This document shows positions 1 to 6,162 of a DNA stretch of 8,229 nucleotides, one piece after another. Position numbers and translations under genes: made by a program. Source of the DNA: Myxococcales bacterium (GTDB lineage: Bacteria > Myxococcota > Myxococcia > Myxococcales > Myxococcaceae); contig PMBV01000070.1 in NCBI GenBank assembly GCA_003153055.1, positions 1 to 8,229 of the forward strand, written 5' to 3'. The notes under the pieces are model-generated. The model was given only the letters and a program-made list of their open reading frames with translations, did not search any database and was not told the DNA's origin. Numbering within the stretch: the stretch's first letter is position 1; each line of letters starts with the position of its first letter.

Positions 1-308
<308 letters not shown>

Positions 309-1550
309 TCAGTACCAGCCGAGGTATCGAGGGGGAAGGCCGGACGAGGGGCTCGGGTTGACGGCGGCTCGCTCGGTCGGCGTTGCTGGCTTGAGGTCGA
401 AGACGCGCAGGCGAGGGGCAGCCGCCGCGGCGTCGGCGAGGAAGACCTGGTGGCCGAGGACATCGGAGAGGACTTGGCCAAACTCGAACGAGGCGCTGGA
501 GTCGACCAGCTTGGTGGCGCTCTGAGCGTCGAAGAGCCACAGGCCATCGGTTGGCTTGGTTCCATAGTCGCCGGACACGACGGTGACGCCCCTGGTGGCG
601 CTCATCATCGCGGCGTTCTGCGCCAGCGCGACTCCTCGGTTCCCGAAGAGGGCAGGCTTCCACGTTCCGAGCGGGGTTGGGGGTGAGCTCGACAGGTCGA
701 AGGCGACGAAGGCTGACTCGGCGACGCGGGCGGCACCGTCGGCATAGACCCCGCCGCAGCCGATGATGAGCACCGTCTGGCCCGGGTCGGTCGAGGCCTG
801 TTGGCAGTTCTTGTAGTCGGCGAGCTCGAGCCGCCCGACGATGGTGTCGGTGTCGGTGTCGATGATGGTGACGCGACCGGGCCCCGCCTTCCGGTAGCCG
901 GGCTGAAAGCTGGTGATGGGAATGTAGGCTCGGTGACCGACCACGATGCCCCGGCTCGCCATGGCCTGCGTCGCCTCGCCGGTGGCCGCGGGGAGCGCCT
1001 CACCCGAGAGGTCGATGCGACCCTTCGCCGCCGGGATGGAGGGGTCGATGATGAGGACGTCATCGCCCTCGTCGAAGTCTTCGGCCTGAGGGCTTGGGGT
1101 GGGGTTCTTCCCCAGGCGGATGACGTAGGCCTTGGTGGCTGAGATGGAGAGGAGGTCCTGGGGGAGGCTCTTGAACGAGGCAGCCCCCGACACGCCCACC
1201 GACAGCTGGCGAGTGGGGACACAGGTGCTCGGCTCGACCCAGGTGAGCGTGGCGTTGAAACGATCGACGAGCGTGAGCAGCCCGCCAACCTGAGGCGCCG
1301 AGGGGAGCACCACGTCTCCCGACAGAGAGAGGGCAGGGGCCGGCTGGGCGGTGCCGGAGTTGACGCAGTCGTCCTTCACCAGCGCGCCGGTCGCAGCGTC
1401 GAACAGAGACACCGAGACCGTGTGGTAGTCGGAGTTGACGATGCCGACCCGATACCCGGGCATCCCGGTGTCGAGGAAGACGACCTCAGAGGCCGTCGGC
1501 GGCGCGCATGCCGCGGCGAGGAGGACGACGGTGATGGACGGATTTCTCAT
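309..1550 (-). CDS. Beta-propeller-like lipoprotein of the B12 operon (possible BtuG analogue)
   Basis: This is a 413-residue exported protein. A short signal (hydrophobic TVVLLAAA, residues 7-14) ends at Cys15, a plausible though not ideal lipobox (AAA-C). The mature part has repeated strand-turn-strand units typical of YVTN/WD-like propellers: VSVSLFDAATGALV (45-58), DVLIIDPSIPAAKGRIDL (164-181), GRVTIIDTDTDTIVGRLEL (225-243), SAFVAFDLSSS (279-289), GLWLFDAQSATKLV (336-349) and LRVFDLKPA (381-389). Besides Cys15 there are cysteines at 62, 110, 249 and 265, and an acidic stretch at 157-164. Its start overlaps the receptor stop as ATGA (1547-1550), so the two should be co-translated, and cobT follows after 18 bp. 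From context I infer that it captures or hands over cobalamin at the receptor, as the BtuG propeller lipoprotein does in Bacteroides. No sequence homology to BtuG was tested, and surface versus periplasmic location is unknown. Confidence 0.9.
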   Translation of the reverse strand: MRNPSITVVLLAAACAPPTASEVVFLDTGMPGYRVGIVNSDYHTVSVSLFDAATGALVKDDCVNSGTAQPAPALSLSGDVVLPSAPQVGGLLTLVDRFNATLTWVEPSTCVPTRQLSVGVSGAASFKSLPQDLLSISATKAYVIRLGKNPTPSPQAEDFDEGDDVLIIDPSIPAAKGRIDLSGEALPAATGEATQAMASRGIVVGHRAYIPITSFQPGYRKAGPGRVTIIDTDTDTIVGRLELADYKNCQQASTDPGQTVLIIGCGGVYADGAARVAESAFVAFDLSSSPPTPLGTWKPALFGNRGVALAQNAAMMSATRGVTVVSGDYGTKPTDGLWLFDAQSATKLVDSSASFEFGQVLSDVLGHQVFLADAAAAAPRLRVFDLKPATPTERAAVNPSPSSGLPPRYLGWY

Positions 1551-3655
1551 GGTTCGCTTTCGGTGCGGGCGTCGTGGGTAGAGAGGGTGAGGGTGACGAA
1601 GAAGCTCCGCCCGGGGAGCGGGTAGCCTCCGAAGTCGCTGATGCGCGAGTCGGTGAGGTTCCGGGCCGAGAAGACGACGCGAGCGTGGGTCCAGGAGAGG
1701 TTGAGGCCCGCGCCGAGGAGGAGCCGAGGAGGAAGCTGGATGAAGTTCGCCGGGTCGAGGTAGTTGCCTTCGGTCGCGTCGCCCTCGAGAGAGGCGCCAC
1801 CCTCGAGGCCCCAGAGGAGCGGCACTCGGCGCAGCTCGACGCGGAGGTCGGCATGGCCACGCGGGCGGAGTGGGAGCTGCTTTGACAGGTGGGCAGCCAC
1901 TTGGGTGGTGTCGCGGGCGTCGGTGAAGGTGAGCTGCCCGGAGAGGCGCACCCAGGGTCCGAACTCTGCCTGGGCGAGGGCTTCAACCCCGAGGATGCGC
2001 GCCTGGCCCACGTTGGCGGCGCGGGACACTCCGGAGCCCGACTGCTCGTATTGGATGAGGTCGGCGACGAAGGACGCGAAGCCAAACAGCTCGGCCCTGA
2101 AGGTGGCGCCCTGGGTTCTCCGGGCGCCGGCCACACCGAGGTCGGCGGTGGTGCCGAGCTCGGGCCTCAGCGTGGGGTTGCCGATGATGAATCCACTGTC
2201 TCCGTAGAGCTCGGTGAAGTTGGCGAGGCGGGCGTAGCGGCCGAGGTTGGCCTTCACGGTCCACTCGGGGTGCGGGCTCCAGAGGAGCGCCAGGCGAGCG
2301 ACGGGTTGGGTCCGCCACGCCGGGGGGGCAGCCTGAGAGAAGCCACCCAAGACGTCGCGCCCCGCGACTGTGTCGAAGGCTCCCTCGAGGCGCGCCGAGG
2401 GTACGACGTCGAGATGGAGGGCTTCCAGGCGCAGGCCGGTCTCGACTCCAGAGGCGAAGGAGAAGCGCGAGGCGGGCGCTCCCACCGGCGGGCTCCGGAC
2501 CTCGTCTCTCGGGATGAAGCGCTCCCAGCGCAGTTCCACCATGCCGGCGAGTCGGAGGAGTCCGAGGCGCTTCTGGGCAGAGGCGGTCAGGCCGAGCGTC
2601 CAGGTGGTGTCTCGGGTGTCGGTGTTGCCGGTGACCACCTCTCCCAAGAGGTCGCGCAGTCGCGTCGTCCCCCAGCCGAGGAAGGAGACGACCTCGATTT
2701 TGCTCCCCTCGCCGAAGTCGCCGGTGCTCCGGTAGGCGACTGAGGCGAGTATCCGGCGAACGCCGAGCGAGGCCGCGGTCGTCGGGTACAGCCCGAACCC
2801 AGGGAGGCCCTGTTGGCGGTCGAAACCCGAGGCGACGGCCGAGACCTGCCGCCGTGCTGAGAGTTGCCACACCGCGCGCGTCGTGGCGCTGAGCTGCCGG
2901 TAGCCGTCGTTCTGCCTCGTGAGGAACCCATCGTCGCTGGGGTCGAAGGCCGTGCCGTGGTTGGAGAAGTACCGGTAGTCGTTGAGGGCCGATTCCCAGG
3001 CGGCGCCAGCGTAGACACCGACTGTGCCAGCGAGGCTGCCAGAGGCCCGTGCCTGCGTAGCCCCGAAGGAGCCCAGCCCTCCCTGAGCGGACGCCCGCGA
3101 GTCCCGTGGGGCCCGGGTGGTGATGGAGACGATGCCGCCGAGCGCCGACGCTCCGAGCGAGAGCGGGCTGGAGCCGCGGTAGACTTCGATGCGCTCGATG
3201 TCTCCCAATGGAATGGTGGAGAGGTCGACTCCGCCTCCGGTGGCGGAGCTCAGCGGCACACCGTCCACCAGGACTCGGACTTGCTCCCAGGTGGAGCCGC
3301 GCACCGACATCAGCGCCATCGAGCCGAGACCTCCCAAGCGGTTGACGGCCACCCCAGGAAGCTCGGCGAGGAGGTCGGCCACGGTCTCATCGCTCCGGGG
3401 TGGGCGATCGAGCGTCACGACCGAGCTGGCCGCGGCCGGGTCAGCGCTCGGCTCCGAGCCATCTCGGTGACCGAGCACCACGGTCTCGCAGCCGGCGTCG
3501 GTCGGCTCGTTGGTGCCCCGGGGCGTCGCGGCGATCGCCGAGGACGCGAGGAGGAGCACGGCGTGCGCACACACTCCGCCCGCGTGGGTCGCTCGCAGAG
3601 AGCTGCCAGTCGCGTTGGTCCCCAGGTGCCGCCTCGCCTCGGCGCGAGCCCCCAT
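1547..3655 (-). CDS. btuB: BtuB-type TonB-dependent outer-membrane cobalamin receptor
   Basis: This protein of 702 residues should import cobalamin across the outer membrane using TonB energy. A long n-region precedes the signal core AHAVLLLASSAIA (30-42). A TonB-box-like ETVVLGHR follows at 57-64, the position and style of the BtuB box. The plug spans about 88-182: TVADLLAELPGVAVNR (91-106), SVRGSTWEQVRVLVDGVPL (117-135), then IERIEVYRGSSPLSLGASAL (153-172) and GGIVSITTR (173-181). The rest is a beta-barrel ending ARNLTDSRISDFGGYPLPGR then SFFVTLTLS, a standard receptor terminus, plus about ten extra polar residues. An in-frame TGA at 3728-3730 and no alternative start codon between it and 3655 make this ATG the earliest possible start. 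It lacks a clear Shine-Dalgarno, so a start inside the long n-region (for example GTG at 3574) cannot be excluded. Cobalamin specificity rests on the riboswitch and the cobT neighbour; the fold itself is unmistakable. Confidence 0.95.
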   Translation of the reverse strand: MGARAEARRHLGTNATGSSLRATHAGGVCAHAVLLLASSAIAATPRGTNEPTDAGCETVVLGHRDGSEPSADPAAASSVVTLDRPPRSDETVADLLAELPGVAVNRLGGLGSMALMSVRGSTWEQVRVLVDGVPLSSATGGGVDLSTIPLGDIERIEVYRGSSPLSLGASALGGIVSITTRAPRDSRASAQGGLGSFGATQARASGSLAGTVGVYAGAAWESALNDYRYFSNHGTAFDPSDDGFLTRQNDGYRQLSATTRAVWQLSARRQVSAVASGFDRQQGLPGFGLYPTTAASLGVRRILASVAYRSTGDFGEGSKIEVVSFLGWGTTRLRDLLGEVVTGNTDTRDTTWTLGLTASAQKRLGLLRLAGMVELRWERFIPRDEVRSPPVGAPASRFSFASGVETGLRLEALHLDVVPSARLEGAFDTVAGRDVLGGFSQAAPPAWRTQPVARLALLWSPHPEWTVKANLGRYARLANFTELYGDSGFIIGNPTLRPELGTTADLGVAGARRTQGATFRAELFGFASFVADLIQYEQSGSGVSRAANVGQARILGVEALAQAEFGPWVRLSGQLTFTDARDTTQVAAHLSKQLPLRPRGHADLRVELRRVPLLWGLEGGASLEGDATEGNYLDPANFIQLPPRLLLGAGLNLSWTHARVVFSARNLTDSRISDFGGYPLPGRSFFVTLTLSTHDARTESEP

Positions 3656-3698
3656 CGAGCTCGAACCAGTGGCCCACGAGAGGGACGCCCGCCGGAGA

Positions 3699-3848
3699 GG
3701 CTCACCACGTGAGCCGTCAGACGAACGTCACCCCCGCGGGTGACTTCGAAGGCAGAGCGGGAGGGTGTTGAAGGTCGCGGGACGCCGGAGCGCCGCGCGG
3801 CCCCGTTCGGCCTCCCGCGAGGCCCTCGAGATCGGTGACTGGTGACGG
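3699..3848 (-). promoter_or_regulatory. Probable riboswitch expression platform with perfect hairpins
   Basis: The roughly 200-nt leader between the aptamer and the receptor ATG holds three perfect hairpins on the minus strand: GGCCTC-GCGG-GAGGCC (3824-3809), GTCACCC-GCGG-GGGTGAC (3744-3727) and GGCTCAC-GTG-GTGAGCC (3715-3699). None is followed by a T-tract, so a classical intrinsic terminator is not supported. GTCACC occurs three times (3846-3841, 3839-3834, 3744-3739) against one GGTGAC (3732-3727), giving mutually exclusive pairings as expected of a switch. CCGT at 3848-3845 can also pair with ACGG in the proposed 3' strand of P1. Hairpins are seen directly; their switching role is inferred. 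Confidence 0.5.
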
Positions 3849-3854
3849 ATTTCT

Positions 3855-4054
3855 CCCGTCTCCAGGTGCGGGCAGGTCTTCGGACTCGCGAGCTCTCCGG
3901 CACTTCGCCGGATTCCTACCTCCACCGCTTCCCAGGTCTCATCGACCCAGTGCACGTGGTGGAGCTCGTTCTCGCTCACCGCTGCGGGGCAGTCCCGGAT
4001 TCACACCGGGTTCCCTATTCTGGCTCGTCCTTCCGGGCGAGCCGCCAACACGGG
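3855..4054 (-). promoter_or_regulatory. Cobalamin (AdoCbl-type) riboswitch aptamer
   Basis: The conserved blocks of the cobalamin riboswitch family appear in order on the minus strand: GGGAA (4015-4011), GGTG (4007-4004), AATCC (4001-3997), ACTGCCCCGC (3993-3984), GCACTGG (3953-3947), CTGGGAAG (3935-3928) and the B12 box GAGTCCGAAGACCTGCC (3887-3871). Closing strands CCCGT (4054-4050) and ACGGG (3859-3855) are perfectly complementary and probably form P1. The aptamer points toward the receptor gene, whose ATG is 200 nt downstream. In this class, bound coenzyme B12 normally lowers expression of uptake and synthesis genes. The length and the long peripheral arm suggest the larger AdoCbl-preferring class; that subclass call is an inference. 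Confidence 0.96.
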
Positions 4055-4058
4055 TGCT

Positions 4059-4087
4059 CGCATACTCCGCGAATTCGTCGACGGCAA
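4059..4087 (-). promoter_or_regulatory. Predicted sigma70-type promoter of the B12 operon
   Basis: On the minus strand TTGCCG (4087-4082) is followed after exactly 17 nt by TATGCG (4064-4059). They match the -35 consensus at four of six positions and share its TAT start with the -10 consensus. The implied transcript start, near 4052, falls within the first strand of the riboswitch P1 helix (4054-4050), so position supports the call better than the motif scores do. No operator was seen. Confidence 0.5.
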
Positions 4088-4139
4088 GGCGCGCGTGCGT
4101 CACCCAGACGTCGCTCTCAGAATCTGGAGCTGCAGGGGA

Positions 4140-4170
4140 GCCGCTTGGGCCGGGCCTCGCATTGCGCCGG
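4140..4170 (-). repeat. Split direct repeat, copy A (31 bp, lacking 14 bp)
   Basis: A 20-bp block (4140-4159) and an 11-bp block (4160-4170) are adjacent here. Both recur exactly and in the same order and orientation at 4577-4621, where 14 bp separate them. Similarity does not extend beyond either end. Read on the minus strand, the sequence encodes PAQCEARPKRL within the frame 4506-4117. Confidence 0.8.
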
Positions 4171-4192
4171 CGTTGGTTGGTAGACTTGAACC

Positions 4193-4240
4193 CAGCGTGC
4201 GCGTGCGGGGTTGTTCTGACGTGACGAAACGCGCACGCTG
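4193..4240. repeat. Perfect 12-bp inverted repeat with 24-bp loop
   Basis: CAGCGTGCGCGT at 4193-4204 is exactly complementary to ACGCGCACGCTG at 4229-4240. It lies upstream of the predicted B12 operon promoter, in gene-free DNA. No T-tract follows on either strand, so a terminator role is not supported. It could be a protein-binding palindrome or a remnant of a mobile element. Confidence 0.7.
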
Positions 4241-4453
4241 ATGCCCGCTGCGGGCTGGGAAACGTCGACGAGCGGACCCGTGCGTTCGTCGCAGAGCGGG
4301 ACAACCAGCCCGCCACCTCTCCGGGATGGAAGCTGCTCTTCCATTTGGCCCTCACCCCTGCGAGCCGCGGACCTCGCGTCGAGGGTCCCGCTGTTGGCGA
4401 TGCGCGAGAGGATGGCTCGAGGCAGAGGTCGGGGAGTGGGGCTCGGAGGCCCT

Positions 4454-4485
4454 GGGCGAGCATCAATAGCCCCTCGGCCGGTCGG
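4454..4485 (+). repeat. Imperfect 32-bp inverted repeat, left arm
   Basis: These 32 bp match the reverse complement of 4670-4701 at 29 positions, with mismatches at two adjacent bases and one other. The two arms bound a 248-bp segment. In corresponding frames the arms read ASINSPSAGR and ASITSPSSGR, so the differences fall within aligned codons. No target-site duplication is visible outside the arms. Confidence 0.7.
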
Positions 4486-4576
4486 GTGCTTTTCAGGTGT
4501 GCTCACCGAGGTCTCGGGTCAAGGGGCTGGCCAGACGGCCTCGGCGGTTGGACAGCAGCCCCGCCCTCGCGGAGCG

Positions 4577-4621
4577 GCCGCTTGGGCCGGGCCTCGAGGG
4601 TCAGCTCGGTCATTGCGCCGG
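4577..4621 (-). repeat. Split direct repeat, copy B (45 bp)
   Basis: This is the second copy of the 4140-4170 repeat, with its 20-bp block (4577-4596) and 11-bp block (4611-4621) separated by 14 bp (4597-4610). On the minus strand it contains the ATGA junction (4612-4609) between a frame ending APAQ and one starting MTELTLEARPKR. It lies within the 248-bp segment bounded by the inverted pair. Confidence 0.8.
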
Positions 4622-4669
4622 AGCCGCGCGCACCTCGACGTGGAGCTCAGCAGCGAAGTGGCCACCCCA

Positions 4670-4701
4670 CCGACCGGACGAGGGGCTGGTGATGCTCGCC
4701 C
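4670..4701 (-). repeat. Imperfect 32-bp inverted repeat, right arm
   Basis: This is the partner of 4454-4485 in opposite orientation (29 of 32 bases). The minus-strand reading is ASITSPSSGR, followed by WGGHFAAELHVEV, which resembles real coding sequence more than its surroundings do. Terminal repeats of a small non-autonomous element or an inverted duplication of a gene fragment are both possible. Confidence 0.7.
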
Positions 4702-4848
4702 GGAGCACCGGACCCCCTGGCCGCGCCCCATGCCTCGGGCTCTTCGGCGCCACGGACCGGGTATGCCCCAGTGCTGCTCCCAGAGGCGCTCGACTGTTCC
4801 GGTCGAAGCGGCGGACTATCGGCAAGGCCCGCGGGCAGGCGTGACGCC

Positions 4849-5484
4849 TCACTGAATCCGGTACATCTGCGACGTATCCCCAGCCGGGTGAGCGAGTCGC
4901 CCGGCGTCGGCTGACCCGATGATGAGGTTCACCTCGCCACTGCCCACCACACCATCTTCGCAGCGGTGCTGTGACGCCCTCCCGCGGAAGTAGAGCTCGA
5001 GGGTGACAGCGCTTCCGTCTGGCGCCATCTGGCCCCGCCCCTCCTCCCCGAAGGCCCCGTAGTCCACGGTGACGTCGAAACACGAGCCATTGCCCATGAC
5101 ATTGTCGATGAGGACCGGTGTCGAACTGAAGCTCGTGGTGCTGGTTGTGGTGGTGTGGTCGCACTCACGCCCGGCGTCCCCGGGGGCGCTCAAGAGCCCC
5201 TTCTCCACCGTGGCCCCGAAGGCCCCATTCACCACCCGAATCGTGATGGCGCGGTAGCATTGCGTGTCGGCGCCGAGGTCGAACACCTCACTCATCCCAA
5301 ACGGGTACGGCGGAAGGTCGTGACCTGTCATCAGCAGCGTCTTGCCCTCGAGAAAAGCGAGGATCTTCCGGCCGGTGCTGAAGTCCATCACCACACCCGC
5401 GTCGGTGCCGGCGTCAGTCTCCGTGGCGGCTTTGGTGCAGGCCACCGTGCAAACCAAACCCGCCATGGTGAGCACGCGCTTCAT
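4849..5484 (-). CDS. Hypothetical lipoprotein, 211 aa
   Basis: I do not recognise the family. From ATG 5484 the protein starts MKRVLTMAGLVCTVAC, a lipoprotein signal with lipobox TVAC and lipidated Cys16. An Ala/Asp/Gly/Thr linker (17-33, TETDAGTDAG) follows, as is common in myxobacterial lipoproteins. The mature region has cysteines at 76, 108, 135 and 175, a Thr/Ser run at 111-122 and a strand-rich C-terminal half (CFDVTVDYGAF, 135-145; AVTLELYFRGRA, 159-170). I chose 5484 over the upstream in-frame start at 5520 because it gives a compact signal peptide and lies 2 bp past the stop of the preceding lipoprotein gene (TGACCATG). That spacing implies co-translation. It is probably envelope-located with a disulfide-stabilised beta domain; its function is unknown. 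Confidence 0.85.
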   Translation of the reverse strand: MKRVLTMAGLVCTVACTKAATETDAGTDAGVVMDFSTGRKILAFLEGKTLLMTGHDLPPYPFGMSEVFDLGADTQCYRAITIRVVNGAFGATVEKGLLSAPGDAGRECDHTTTTSTTSFSSTPVLIDNVMGNGSCFDVTVDYGAFGEEGRGQMAPDGSAVTLELYFRGRASQHRCEDGVVGSGEVNLIIGSADAGRLAHPAGDTSQMYRIQ

Positions 5485-5486
5485 GG

Positions 5487-5927
5487 TCAGTAGCACGTCA
5501 CGCTGGTGACGCATCCACAATTATCGCAGGAGTCGAACGCGCCGGCCCAGGTGACGACGAACCCATAGCCCACCGAGCCCCCCTGATAGAGGCAGTGGTA
5601 GCACTGTCGTCGCCCGGAGTCGGTGAATGTATCGACGGCGAGGAACCCGTGCTCCACGCACCAGGCCTCGGCGGCGGTCGCCTGATTGAGGACGTATACT
5701 GAGCCATGCATGGGGTTGTCGAAGCGCACCGGGCAGACCCAGGCGGCCCCATCGAACTTCAACGCGCAGCCGCCGTCGACTTCTCCTTGTCCGCCGTCAT
5801 CGAACCCTCCGTCCACCTCGGACGTCTCACTGCACCGGCCGGCGTCGAAGCACCGATTGCGCGCGTCGTCGAAGGGGAAGCACCCGGCGAGGCCAAGCCC
5901 CACGACGATGATCAACCGTGCGCGCAT
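5487..5927 (-). CDS. Cysteine-rich hypothetical lipoprotein, 146 aa
   Basis: I do not recognise the family. From ATG 5927 the protein begins MRARLIIVVGLGLAGC, a textbook lipoprotein signal with lipobox LAGC and Cys16. An acidic Gly-rich linker lies at 38-53 (VDGGFDDGGQGEVDGG). Twelve cysteines occur in 146 residues (16, 26, 32, 54, 65, 90, 109, 112, 134, 137, 139, 145), including CYHC (109-112) and CDNCGC (134-139). After lipidation eleven remain, which suggests a disulfide-knotted extracytoplasmic domain, though metal binding cannot be excluded. A longer frame from 5972 would put 15 residues before the signal, so I prefer 5927. It is followed after 2 bp by the second lipoprotein gene, forming a tight pair. 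No clear Shine-Dalgarno or promoter was seen. Confidence 0.85.
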   Translation of the reverse strand: MRARLIIVVGLGLAGCFPFDDARNRCFDAGRCSETSEVDGGFDDGGQGEVDGGCALKFDGAAWVCPVRFDNPMHGSVYVLNQATAAEAWCVEHGFLAVDTFTDSGRRQCYHCLYQGGSVGYGFVVTWAGAFDSCDNCGCVTSVTCY

Positions 5928-6022
5928 CAGCCGACACTGTAGCGTACGTCTCGCGTCGAGGCGAAGCCCCACCTCATCTCATACACTCGGCGCGGTCTAC
6001 CGGGCGCCGAAAGGAGAGCCCG

Positions 6023-6052
6023 ATGGCGGCCTCGATTTGCCCCTTCGCGTAG
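6023..6052 (+). CDS. Possible 9-codon leader peptide or truncated gene start
   Basis: ATG at 6023 is preceded by AAAGGAG (6010-6016) at 6-nt spacing, the best ribosome-binding site in the window. The frame reads MAASICPFA and then stops at TAG (6050-6052). It is on the plus strand in the 235-bp gap between two minus-strand genes. It could be a leader peptide, the surviving start of a lost gene, or chance. Confidence 0.25.
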   Translation: MAASICPFA

Positions 6053-6162
6053 GCTCGCTCCGTCTGTTGGACCAGCCCCACGGTCTACACGGCGGTGCCC
6101 GCTGGTCCTCGTTCTCGCGGAGCACGCCTTCGCCTCCTCGAACTGGCGCCGGGGAGCGCTCG

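Larger units (their letters stand above)
4088..4848. other. Gene-free stretch with repeats and possible gene remnants
   Basis: No reading frame here has convincing codon usage or a recognisable domain. Open frames on either strand are Arg/Pro/Ser-rich with weak G/C bias at third positions. Small islands on the minus strand look more gene-like. A frame ending HFAAELHVEVRAAPAQ stops at a TGA (4609-4611) that overlaps ATGA with a short frame beginning MTELTLEARPKRPLREGG (start 4612). This resembles the junction of two once-overlapping genes. A minus-strand frame at 4506-4117 (GTG start, 129 codons) contains the second copy of the EARPKR segment near its end. The repeats are listed separately. 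A decayed or rearranged segment is the best reading. Confidence 0.55.

Noticed and set aside
1889..2870. Long frames on both strands (284 and 295 codons) within the receptor gene
   Set aside because: Both overlap the clear TonB-dependent receptor, have low-complexity Arg/Gly/Pro composition and no domain signature.
3699..3744. Intrinsic terminator between the riboswitch and btuB
   Set aside because: The stems are strong, but no run of T follows either hairpin on the minus strand.
4454..4701. Complete insertion sequence
   Set aside because: Terminal inverted repeats are present, but there is no transposase frame, only 248 bp, and no visible target-site duplication.
4823..4848. Terminator after the 211-aa lipoprotein gene
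   Set aside because: There are only a 5-bp stem (AGGCG-TCA-CGCCT) and a short GC palindrome, with no T-tract.
4241..4855. Plus-strand frame of 204 codons in the gene-poor middle region
   Set aside because: Codon third positions are weakly biased, the product is Arg/Pro/Gly/Ser-rich, there is no domain, and it crosses both repeat pairs.
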